Of a stretch of DNA of 64,000 nt, positions 1 to 11,000 are shown piece after piece. The DNA comes from Ectobius pallidus (lineage: Eukaryota; Arthropoda; Insecta; Blattodea; Ectobiidae), in NCBI GenBank assembly GCA_964059195.1, contig CAXKWD010000007.1, positions 149,717,769 through 149,781,768 on the forward strand, read 5' to 3'. The first letter of the stretch is position 1; each line of letters opens with the position of its first letter. The position numbers were made by a program, and so were the translations under genes. The notes beneath the pieces were generated by a model. That model made no database searches, was not told where the DNA came from, and saw nothing but the letters and a program-made list of their open reading frames with translations.

Positions 1-846
1 TAGTTGGGCATAAGTTATTCACTCGTCGATCGGGTGTTCGGTCTGTTTCTTGGAGTAGAGGGGAAAAGTGGAGGTAGAGCCAAAGGCATGGTTGATGCGC
101 AGCCCGAATATTCACATTCTTATTATTTAACTTGTTGCACTTTAACAAACAAATTTCCATAGAAGTAGGTGGTAGTCTGTATTTTCCATTGCTATAATGT
201 ATGAAGGGTCCAGGGAAAGAAGGGGCTAAGTCCAGTTTTACAAACTTTACAGTAGAGCAGTTTTTGTGTTAAAAATCTTTTATAACGCCTACAATATTAA
301 CATAATGAAGGCAAGTCACTAAAGAATAATACATAAGATAATATTGCATTTTATGAAATTATGCAAGTATATTGCCTACACTAATTCTTTATATAAAAAA
401 AAGGGAAATTGAGTACAACTCATACCATGAAAATAGTGAGTTCATAGTTGGCTTTCATGGTTCTGATCATGGCCTTTGTGGTGGCTCCGTGCTTTGCATT
501 TTCTTATGGTGATCCCTTGTGTATCAATTAGCTGGATACAATGAATATATTCTTTTAGCATGGTTTCCTCACATAATTAATGCTGATTTTGATGGTATGA
601 ATTTAAAGACGTATGGCCCTCTCTTCGAATTTCATTCACTTTCTCTAATCTTTGAGGTTTGTATCGTGGCTCAAGACAATGATTTAGAACAGAGTAGAAC
701 ATAAAATTGAATCCATGAGTTTTGAAAATAGAGAAGGCAAACAGCAGGGGGACGATTATCTGCAAAGGAGAACCCATAACAAAAGGCTATGGGCTAATAA
801 CGAAAGTATGATAAGTTGATTTATAGTTCAGTGAAAAAGAACCATA
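1..846. other. unassigned, no gene seen
   Basis: AT-rich sequence with only short random-looking reading frames. I see no exon, repeat border or RNA gene. Confidence 0.5.
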
Positions 847-854
847 TATGGATG

Positions 855-1239
855 CAGCAGCGTCGCCAGGAATTTTATTAAGGGGGGGCAAAATCAATTT
901 CGGACCTCAATTTCAAATGATTAGACTTAACACAGTAATATTCACTTAGTTAACCGGATCGTTATTTTGAACCCAAGCTGAATTCGACGAGGCTACAAAA
1001 TTTTTTAAGTAAACAGAATACGCTCTTTTGAGTAATGGCCTTGGTGAGATATTATTATAGATATATATTATAGTTGTAATTAGTTAATACTTGCTAAACT
1101 CATTATAAAGTAATTCTACTTTTTTTATTCTCCATGCTACAACTGTAGGTTGACAAAGAGTACCACAAATAAATGAATCCATTAGGGAATCCAGAGGGGG
1201 GCAGTTGCCCCCCCTTGCCCCCCCCTGCCGACGCCCATG
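855..1239. mobile_element. hAT-like MITE with 8-bp target duplication
   Basis: TATGGATG occurs at 847-854 and again at 1240-1247. The ends are degenerate inverted repeats (CAGCAGCGTCGCCAGG and the complement of CCTGCCGACGCCCATG), each followed by a G-rich run. There is no coding capacity. An 8-bp duplication is the hAT hallmark. Confidence 0.75.
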
Positions 1240-1415
1240 TATGGATGGATGATTGATGATGATCCCATAATACATAAAGTAATGAAAAATAGGGTACCAA
1301 TAGTAATCTACTTGATCATTTATTGAACATACTGGTACACACTATTTTATAGTTTACACCATAAACATTCACATTTGTAAAGATTGAAAATTAATCATGA
1401 TAAGAAAAACAGAAC

Positions 1416-1748
1416 AGTCGAGTAAAATTTTCTTGGCTTCCAGGTATCTGCCGCATCATATTTAAGATGTCTGCTGATGTTTCAACCATCTTACCAGGGT
1501 CTTTATCATGGTTACTGCAACTCGCTTGGAATAATCTCCAGTATATATAATGATAGTTTGTCTCTCCTTGCCAGCCAATCAAATCTCACTTCCCCACACT
1601 TTATTGTGATTGGTCCTGTCACATAGGAAAGAAAAACAGTCCCTTTCAGGAATAACTAGTTAGGAATGTTGTTACTTTTTTCTGAAAAGGACGTGTGTGA
1701 CCACAGCAAGATGGTTGAACATCAGCAGACTTCTTAATATGATGTAGC
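1416..1748. repeat. foldback repeat: left arm, centre and part of the right arm
   Basis: About 80 bp around 1416-1496 are repeated inverted at 1705-1748, and the arm resumes at 6718-6756 after a hAT-like insertion. Removing that insertion and one copy of GATGTAGC restores the right arm. Confidence 0.8.
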
Positions 1749-4401
1749 CAGTGATGGGAAAATTACAAAAAAATAGTAATTGGGCTGAATTACAATTACT
1801 TGAGAAAATTTTACTTAATTACAATTACAAATTACTTTTTGAAAAAGTAATCAGTAAAATTACAATTACAATTACAATTACTTTACAAAATGGCAGTACC
1901 TAAAAATTCCTTCTTTTCTGGGGGCACAATAAAGTAATCAGTAAAATTACAATTACAATTACTTTACAAAATGGCAGTACCGGTACCTATTTTTTTTTCT
2001 TTTTGGGGGGGCACAAGGACAGAAACTATTGGGCCATTCAGCTAATAAAGTTGCTTGGGACGTTACAAAGTCTAAAATTATTAATGACCAAACAAACAAA
2101 ACACATCAATACCCATATTTCCATACATGTTGAGTAAGTTTTGTTAATATTACCTCTAACCTGGATACATAATGAATAGAATGAGAAAGTGTGATGACTT
2201 CGCCGCTAATACAATGGTGGGTATAGGGAGAGTGGCGGCCCCCCGAAACACTGGCAGCACCATCGTTTGCGTTTCAACTTCTCAATGCTGCATCATGATA
2301 GTTTGGCATCTTATGATTAAACTCGCAATTTTTAATTAACCATTAGTCCTATTTCTGTGAAATTTGTGCAGAAATAATCTGCACAACACAGTCCTTCTGA
2401 TGGTTAAAACAGAGATTTAAAAAATGCGGACATAAATGTTTTTATTTCATTATATAAACATCACCAATTACATAAAATTCATGGAGGGTGAAACGGAATT
2501 TGACTATGCGACAATTTTTTTCATTTTTGTGTCCCATAAAAACTTCAAACGAGAAAGTTTTAGTGAAATATTTCAACTTTATTTTAAATTCAGTACCACC
2601 TTTATATCTTGAATGGTTTACGAGTAATTGAGTGGTAATTATTCCTGGCGCACAGCTGTCTGAATGATGTGGGACGATCGTGAAATGATGAGGGTGAAGC
2701 AAATTTGACTATGCGACATTTATTACTTTATTTTTGTGTCCAGAAAGAGATCAAGCGTGTAAGGTTTAGTGAAATATTTGGATCTTATTATAAATCGAGT
2801 ACCACCTATATATCTATAATGGTTAACGAGTAATAGTAATTACTCTAAAGCTAAAGCTATCAGAATGGTATTGAGGTACTGGCAGGCATCTTTTCCATAA
2901 AATACCAGCAATAACGTAAAATTTTTACATAATTTATTCGTGGACTCAATAATAATACTATGTTAACTGACTACTTGTACCCATACTGCAAGATTGACCC
3001 GCTGGGGAAAAGGAGCGAATGAAGCTTTTTTCTAACTTAGTAAATCTGCACTACTTTTATTTATGCATTTATTGGATTATTTATAATATTTTCTGTTCAT
3101 TTATGTTAGTAATTTTTATGTATAATTATCATAGCAAATGTCTTATTAGTTTAATAACTTGTTCCTTTTTTTAATAATATAATTTAACAACATAAGACGT
3201 ACATCAATTACAGCGAACGGCGAATGGTCGAGGGTTTGAGCAAATAGCGGGCTGTAGTTAAGGCAAAAGGATTTAATTTTTTTATGAAAAAATCAGGGAA
3301 AATGCTTTGAAATATTGTGTGATATATGTAGAATGCACTGCAAAACAATTTTTGCGTATGTGCGTCTTTATCGGATGTTGAGACGCCAATTTTAAAGATC
3401 ACGCGCCCTATTTTTGTTGTGCTGCTTATGAAATTTTCCGTGCCCTGCAATTCACAAACCATCCCTTAGTTTATATTATCTCAGTTCACATAATTTGTAC
3501 ACAGATCTACACTTTTGACCGTGTTTCACCTACATAACTTACCCCATACAGCCAGGAGAAAATTAATATTAATATAAATAATATTACTATTAATACAATA
3601 TTAATACAAATTAATACTCAGTAATATTCTATACAATGTAATATTAATATTAATTTATAAAATATCCCTTAGCTGTTTTCTACCCTAATTATATGTTGTT
3701 ATTTCTATATAAATGTACATTCTTTAAAAAATTCTCATCAAATTATACTAACATACCCTCTACCCTATTTTCTAGGCAACAAAATATTAGATCAAATCAT
3801 CCCTTAGCTGTTTCATGCCTATATTATATAATTGTTCATTGTTTGTGAACATCTTCGATTTTTGGAAAGATGTGGAACGAAATGTTACGGTCAAGCTTCT
3901 TGCAATCTGAGAAATTACTGTTACACACGGCCATGTTTATTTATGGAGATGAGATCTTCCAAGACGTGTAAAGCAGCCCGAAAATTGTCAAAAGTATCTA
4001 ACAATTCAATTTAGATAAGGTGAGTCATTTTGAAATAGATTAATGTATTATTTTCTTTAAGAGTGTTTGCAATTTTTCCTATACCGCCCGTAGTAATCTT
4101 GCTCCCGCGAATCTCAAGCAGAGTAACTGCTACCTAGCGGCGGAACCAGTGAACTACCTCAGTCATCACACTTTCTCCTCTATTCATTATGCTGGATATT
4201 AGTTGTGACGACGATAGCCTATAGCAATTGAGAATGAGAAGCAAATTTCAAAATATACTTAAATAAGAAATGTTCTTACTGAAAACATTTTAACTGAAAA
4301 AGTTTTGAGAAAAAACAAATATAAGGTGCATTTTTCGTTCTTTTTTAAACCGAATCTGTAAATCGCTTCAGCTTCACTGGGGTTAAAAAGAAGGCCATGA
4401 C

Positions 4402-5754
4402 TAGGGGGCGGATTTCTATGACCTAAAAAATAGGATATATGCATGCATTTTATGACCTAAAAACATTAAAATATGACCAATAAAATTTAAAATATGACTT
4501 TACCACTAAAATATTATGTATATATATTTTTTTAAGCTTCATTAAAATTCATTTTATTAAAATACTAGCATGTGCCCGCGGATTCGCCCACGATAATTAT
4601 TTCAAAAATTAAAAATTAAGTGCATAATAGTTAAATCGTTATATTTATTAACACCTAAATCACGTGTGCTACATACCACGATTAGGTAGCGTCGCCTGGT
4701 AAAAGCTACCTCAGATTTGAGTTCCTTGGCCCAGAATACCCCTGTATAGTGAGTTTTGTCCAAATCGAACAATGTTTGACCATATTTAGGCCTATATTGA
4801 TTTTATCCCTCTTCCATGAGGGTTGAAAATTTCATATGTCTGCGGGCCTTGATATTCTAAACAAATGAATCGTCCAGCATGGGCTTATAAAATCAAATGA
4901 TAGCCCGCGATAATTATTTAAAAAATTAAAAATCAAGAGCATAATAGTTAAATCATTATATTTATTAACACCTAAATCACGTGGACAACATACCATGATT
5001 AGATAGCGTCGCCTGGTAAAAGCTACCTCAGATTCGAGTTCCTTGGCCCAGAAAACCCCTGTAAGCCTATAGTGAGTTTTTTCCAAATAAAACAATGTTT
5101 GACCATATTTAGGGCTTACAACATTCAAGCGATTGCGAAAGTTTTATTTCCAAGGCATGACAAAAATAGCCAATGCTAACTGTAATTGATTTGACATTGA
5201 AATGTATAACTGAAAACTGATGCTTCGAAAACGCAAAAAATGCACGTTTTTGCCCGTTGTTCACTCATAACTCACGAACAAAAGCGAAAATTAAAATTCC
5301 GACTTCGAGGTGCATTTTCCGACCCTCCAGTCCACCTATGCTTAAAATTTCAGATCTCTGCGTTGAGTAGATTTCGGTGGGCATCGCGGACAGACAGACA
5401 GAAGGAAGACAGACACTTCCTTTTATTAATATAGATAGAATAGATAGATAATGTTAATTATTTTAAATATCTGTAAATTCTCAAAAAGTATCAGTATAAT
5501 GCAAAATTTACAAAATATGATGTGAAACTTCAAAATTTATTTAATATGCACACAAATATGCCGAAAATATGACCTAAATATGCATATTCATGCTAAATAT
5601 GCTACAGTAGTTGAAAATTGCCTAAATATGCAGTTATATGCACAATAAAAGCCGTTCCATTTTCATCAGGATGCTGGAATCGGGGTTAAATTAGTCGGAA
5701 ACCTGAAATAATGCAAAGGGGAAAAATATGACATGTCATAGAAATCCGCCCCTA
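4402..5754. mobile_element. nested hAT-like element inside the 1749-6709 element
   Basis: The inverted ends are TAGGGGGCGGATTTCTATGA and the complement of TCATAGAAATCCGCCCCTA. Flanks GCCATGAC (4394-4401) and GCCATAAC (5755-5762) match at 7 of 8 bases. Inside are TATGACCTAAA-type repeats and a further insertion at about 4565-5455. Confidence 0.75.
4565..5455 (+). repeat. dispersed repeat starting GCCCGCGGATTCGCCCACG, with internal 215-bp duplication
   Basis: Two diverged copies of a unit of about 215 bp (4580-4795 and 4900-5117) share CGTCGCCTGGTAAAAGCTAC and CAATGTTTGACCATATTTAG. The 3' end carries GACAGACAGA-type sequence and ATATAGATAG. Related pieces are at 40430-40705 (reverse) and 59285-59520. 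The class is unresolved; I suspect a non-LTR 3' end or a SINE-like repeat. Confidence 0.6.
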
Positions 5755-6796
5755 GCCATAACAGTTCATGTAGCAAAACCCAAAAAGTGACATTTACAAT
5801 TGTGAAACCCCGCAACACGCGGCGTAATTTTGCAGTATCACAATAGATTAGATTTGATCAAATTAGAAAAAGAGAAATACCGGGATCCAGAATTCTACTA
5901 TCAGAATTATATGTGAATGTCACCTTGTTGTAAATCACTGGTCCTCATACAGCATAAATGAATTTTCAATGCCAGAAGCAGTATTTTCAATAGAGCCTCT
6001 AATGCTCGGTAATTAACTTTGAAGTTGAGGTTAGTTTGAGCTTAGTTTTATAATGTGGAACATATAACCTTCTTTTCAAAGAAAGGGATATAAATTTTAT
6101 AGGCTGAGAACAACAATTTTAATGTCTTGAACACGTCTTGAAATAAGTGCAAACCATACAGAAATCTAATTAAATGTAGTATCGCTCCCCGTAATTTGCT
6201 CTGACTGTGGTCGCCATTGAAGAAAAAAAACACACACACAAAATACTTTCGACTTTCGCTCATCTCAGCTGATGTCGCGTCACTGCTTTAAATTGCTACA
6301 GTTTCGCCGCAGCAAACTAAAGTGTAAAAAAGAACGGCTGATAGCCCATGCAGCAAAACCAGTAAAGCCAGATCTGACTTCGCTTCACCACCGCTGCAGA
6401 GACCATACAGCGATGCTGCAACAGCTGTAAGGCGCTTTATGTTCGCTTTAAAAAGAACGCAAAGTTCACCACCGCTGCAGCGACTGCCAGCGAGTAGAAA
6501 AAAGTAACATTGCCAAATTCTCAATTTGATACTTTTCGATTACTAAAATGTAACGATTACTCAAAAGTAACGATTACAATTTTATTTCCAGAAGTAAATT
6601 ACCAGTAAAAATTACATTTTTTAAAAAGTAACGATTACAAGTAAATGGGACCAAAAAAGGAATCGTTACTGTAATCCGATTACTTTTACTCAATTACTTC
6701 CCATCACTGGATGTAGCAGATATCTGGAAGCCAAGAAGATTTTATTGACAACTTGGGGACATGGAAGCCTACAATTACCGATACATATTAGAGCAG

Positions 6797-8080
6797 TCAT
6801 GTGTTTAACGCTTCAGTTTTAATAGTAATATCAGGATTGGCAGTCTCACTGTCAATACAAATATCAGTTTCATTGTTGGAAGCATCATCATCACTCGCAA
6901 TAGAAATATCTGGCTCAATGATGGCAGTGTCATCTGCACTATCGATAGACATATCTGGCTCGCTATTGACAGTATCATTTTCACTGTACAGAGTAACACC
7001 AGGTTCATTATTGGCACTATCGTCTTCACTATCTTCTTCACTTTGAGTAGGAGTCTTTGATTTATGAGTGGCAGTAATATCAAGATCGTTATCAATAATA
7101 TCAGGTTCAACACTTAATGTAATAGGTGGCTCATTTTCAATAGTAATATCTGGTTGGGTGTCAGGAGGAGAGCTTGGTTCACCATCATAACCATGGATTT
7201 TATAATGATAACCTAAATGGGCTCTGCGAGTAAAACATTTACCACAGATTGTACAGGCAAACGGTCTTTCTCCTGTGTGCACTTTCATGTGCTGCTGCAA
7301 GCTCGCTTTGGTCTTAAAAGTTTTGTCGCATTCGGTACAAGCGAAAGGCCTGTCGCTTCCATGAATTTTTTTGTGTCTCAGTAAATGAGCCACTTGACTG
7401 AAAGATTTCTCACACACTAGACACTTGAAAGGAAATTCACCCCTGTGTATTCTCTCATGATTTTGCAACTGATGCTTCCTAATGAATGACTTACTGCATA
7501 CTGAGCATGGGAACGGCCTCTCTCCGGTATGAATTCTCATGTGTACTTTTAATTGTGGTTCCAGAAGGAATGTCTTAGTACACATAGTGCAGGAGAAAGG
7601 ACGATCACCAGCATGAAATCTTGCATGCAGGACCAGCTTTGTTTTTTCAATAAACGACTTGTTACACAAAGCACAAGTGTAAGGCCGCTCACCAGTATGA
7701 ATTCGTGTATGCAAGCGTAGTGCTTGTTTGTGATTGAAAGTCTTACTACATACAGTGCATACGAATGGACGCTCCCCTGTGTGAGTCCTTAGATGACGTA
7801 CTAAATGTTGATTGCGACTGAAAGAGCTGCTACAAAAAGTACAGGCATAGGGTTTTATATGAATTTTGTAATGTTTGTTAAGATTACATTTCTTGGGAAA
7901 CGCCTTATTGCACACGCTGCATGAGTATGGGTTCGCATTGTTGATCATTGGTACTGTATTCTTCTTTACCTTTGGTTTCTGTGGCCTTTTCTTATTTTCC
8001 GCAGCAGCCAGACCTATTGATTTATTACGTTGTTGCTTCTTTCCTTCTGATGTTTCTTTTTCCCCATTGACGTTTGAACT
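6797..8080 (-). CDS. zinc-finger gene, coding exon 3 (all fingers and acidic tail)
   Basis: The acceptor TTTTCAG lies just upstream (8081-8087 on the plus strand). The frame is open from the first base, SSNVNGEKE..., through a lysine-rich linker, nine C2H2 fingers and the acidic tail to the stop at 6797. A methionine at 7948 could be mistaken for the start, but the open upstream sequence and the two phase-matched exons argue against it. Confidence 0.92.
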   Translation of the reverse strand, partial: SSNVNGEKETSEGKKQQRNKSIGLAAAENKKRPQKPKVKKNTVPMINNANPYSCSVCNKAFPKKCNLNKHYKIHIKPYACTFCSSSFSRNQHLVRHLRTHTGERPFVCTVCSKTFNHKQALRLHTRIHTGERPYTCALCNKSFIEKTKLVLHARFHAGDRPFSCTMCTKTFLLEPQLKVHMRIHTGERPFPCSVCSKSFIRKHQLQNHERIHRGEFPFKCLVCEKSFSQVAHLLRHKKIHGSDRPFACTECDKTFKTKASLQQHMKVHTGERPFACTICGKCFTRRAHLGYHYKIHGYDGEPSSPPDTQPDITIENEPPITLSVEPDIIDNDLDITATHKSKTPTQSEEDSEDDSANNEPGVTLYSENDTVNSEPDMSIDSADDTAIIEPDISIASDDDASNNETDICIDSETANPDITIKTEALNT

Positions 8081-11000
8081 CTGAAAATAATAAATACATG
8101 ATTATTGTTATGTATCCATAAACATTTTAAACTGCAGAATTAAAGACAAAACTTCAGTTTAATTTGAGTCCCTCTTCAAGAGTATGACTTAAATACTTAA
8201 ATGTTGTCCATTTTTAGCGATGTTATGAATAAATTTGGGCTGCCAGCATGGTCTTGTGGTTAGCATTGCTGACTACAGATCCATCGGCCCGGATTTGATC
8301 CCCAGTATTTTCTTGGATTTTTCTTAGGAACGGGGTGCACTCAGCCTCGTGATTCAAATTGAGGAGCTACTTCATTGGGAAGTAGCGGCTCCGGTCATGG
8401 AGATCACCATTAACGGCCATGGGTGTTGGCATGCTGACCATATGCCCCCCAAACCTGCCTGTGGTAGATGATGCAGTGGTCGGGTGGTAGGCCAAGTCTC
8501 TCCAGAGATGTAGTGCCACAGAGTTTAGTTTAGTTTAGTGTGAATAAATTTGGCCAGTTTTTGTTGCTATAACTTAAAAAGACACTCACTACTATTTTTG
8601 ATAATACGAAATTACCATACTGTTACCTCATCAAAATGAAAAATGGCTAAAAACTGTCATGGCGGTCAGCCTTTGATTCCTGGTAAAGGCCACTCGCTAT
8701 GCATAATAGAAGTTCAGAGGCTTCGTGTTTGATACACACTTTAGGTATATACCGGTATCATATTGTTCGAGTGTGGTGAGAGTGTAGGCCTATTGTGAAA
8801 TATGTAGGTTTTCCATGTCTGCAGGCTTATTGATGTCTGCATATTCAGGTCTGGTTTTTGTTATGTACAGAATTTGTATTTTGCTTAAGGTCTGTGGTGT
8901 GATTTAACCCCAATTTGGAATGCCCCCAAATTCTATAGGCTACTGGACAGACAGGTTGAATTTCAAAACATTATTGTGTCCCCAAATTATCCTTATTTAA
9001 ATTATTTAATTCTATGTATTAATCAACACAATTTATGCAAGGAACTTGTTCCTTTATATTTGATGTCAGCAGTTGATTTGTTCCAGTAACGATGTCTAGG
9101 AGAGGGAAGCTCATAGAAGTCATGGAAGTGGATTTTATCCTTGATGTGCATGCTAGCGGGCGAGTATCTCTTAGTCTGTCTTTGTTGGTAAATATTAATT
9201 CCCCACTTCACAACCACATGACTGTAGGGTAACCCTTGAATCTATTTCTTTTTATTTTGTATTCAAGCTCCCATGTGCAATTTTTAGTCATCTATTCAAG
9301 ACTAAAGTGATTGTTATACCTGATAGAATTCTTGTGGTGTTAGAAAGATGATTTATTGCCATAATGCAGGTCAGTAAGACTGACCCTAGATGTTATTTAA
9401 TTATTGTGATTTGAACTGTTTATTTTGTATGGTGCCCATAATGCCTTAAAAAAACAAATTTCAGTGTAACAGGACATTAAAATAGGAATTTTCATTAATT
9501 CAAGACAGTAGTGATGATAAGGACCAGGAATTTAAAGTTTTTATGAATCCTGTATTAAATTTTTAAACTTATGCAAAGTTTTATTTGAGCTTTTTTATCA
9601 TTTTCAGACAATTATTTTTAATGTAAGAGCGGAGGTTTTCCTGGAGAAGAATCTGAGTGAGATTTTCTTGGGTGGTCAGCCAAGTGTGGAAATGAATTTC
9701 TCTAGACGTTTCGCTGCCTCCATTTTCAAGGGTGTTGAAGTGCCGAGTGGTCATCCAGGTGTACAACAACGACTCGGTACTTCAATACCCTAGAAAATGG
9801 AGGCAGCTTGGGCCTTCGGAACGTCGGGAGAAATTCATTTCCACACCTGGCCGACCACCCGAGAAACTTTTCACTCAAATTCTTTTTAAATTTTTACAAT
9901 AATTGAGATAAACACATTTTTATTTTTATTTTTATACTTTGATATGCATAGCCCTGAGCCACAAAACTGTAAGAACACTTTTTGCTATTTTCTCAAAGCA
10001 CACAGTTTGTAGAACACAATTAATTTTAGAATTACTGCTGAACTATGGATTCACATTCCATTTGCATGGATTTACAATGTGTATAATGCATCATTGCATC
10101 TAAAGCTCACCCCAATTTTGAATGCTACAAATGGGCAAAGTGCGCATTAGATTCCCAAAATATGGTATATATAATGATAAATCAAAGACTTCATTTTGTA
10201 AGTGACACAAACACAATCACATTCTATAAAATAACAAGGTTGCCTACTACCTTTCCAATGTTATAGCGGAAAAATACACCTTGAAAGATTAAAAACTACA
10301 AATTTGTTTCATGTCTCCTTCTTGGCACAGGAACTCAAAATTAAAAAAAAATTAATAGCTATTCTTAAGGTTTACACAGATTTATTAGGAGAAATGTGTA
10401 TATTACCTGTTCAGTTTTTATTTTAATCAGTGGTGTCAAGTCTTCTATATAATCATTTGCATCCGGAGTATTCTGAAAGGGGTGAGAACCATCTGTTTCA
10501 TCTTTAGGTTCTTCCTTTATTGTACATACTCCTATGAATTCCTAGAAAGAATTATTGTGTATAATTATTATGAAACACCTATTTTATTTTACGACTTGTG
10601 ATTTATGTTTTATTATTTAGGGTAACTAGTTTTCATGAGTGACAAATTCACAAATTGTGGTTATTACTAGGAACCGAATTTTAGGTATTAAAAACACAGT
10701 TTTAGGTTTTTCGTTAGGTGAAATAAGTTTTTTAGTTTTTTTGTCGAACAAATCATTTTAGATTACAATAAGGCGTTTAATGAACTTTATGTGCTACATA
10801 GAATTCAACACAAAAAGTTGTTCCTAAACTTTAACATACCATTCTATTTTTTCGTCCATCTGCTGTGGAAAGAATAAAGTATCCTTTGCAGTTTTCAGTA
10901 AAGTTTTGTTCAAATTAAATACAAAGATTGTTGCATGGACCACATACTGCATGAAGTCAGGCAACGTCAAACCAGATGTTTTTCATCATGTGAAATTGAA

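Larger units (their letters stand above)
1749..6709. mobile_element. long hAT-like element with 8-bp target duplication
   Basis: It starts CAGTGATGGGAA, ends with the complement TTCCCATCACTG, and is flanked by identical GATGTAGC at 1741-1748 and 6710-6717. The sub-terminal sequence is rich in AATTACAATTAC-type repeats and closely resembles the small element at 43860-44347. No intact transposase is seen. The interior holds an imperfect tandem duplication of about 200 bp (near 2480-2870), an AT-rich stretch near 3545-3665, and a second nested element. Confidence 0.85.

Noticed and set aside
6801..7113. Frames on the plus strand and in another minus frame over the zinc-finger tail
   Set aside because: They are shadows of the repetitive acidic tail of the real gene.
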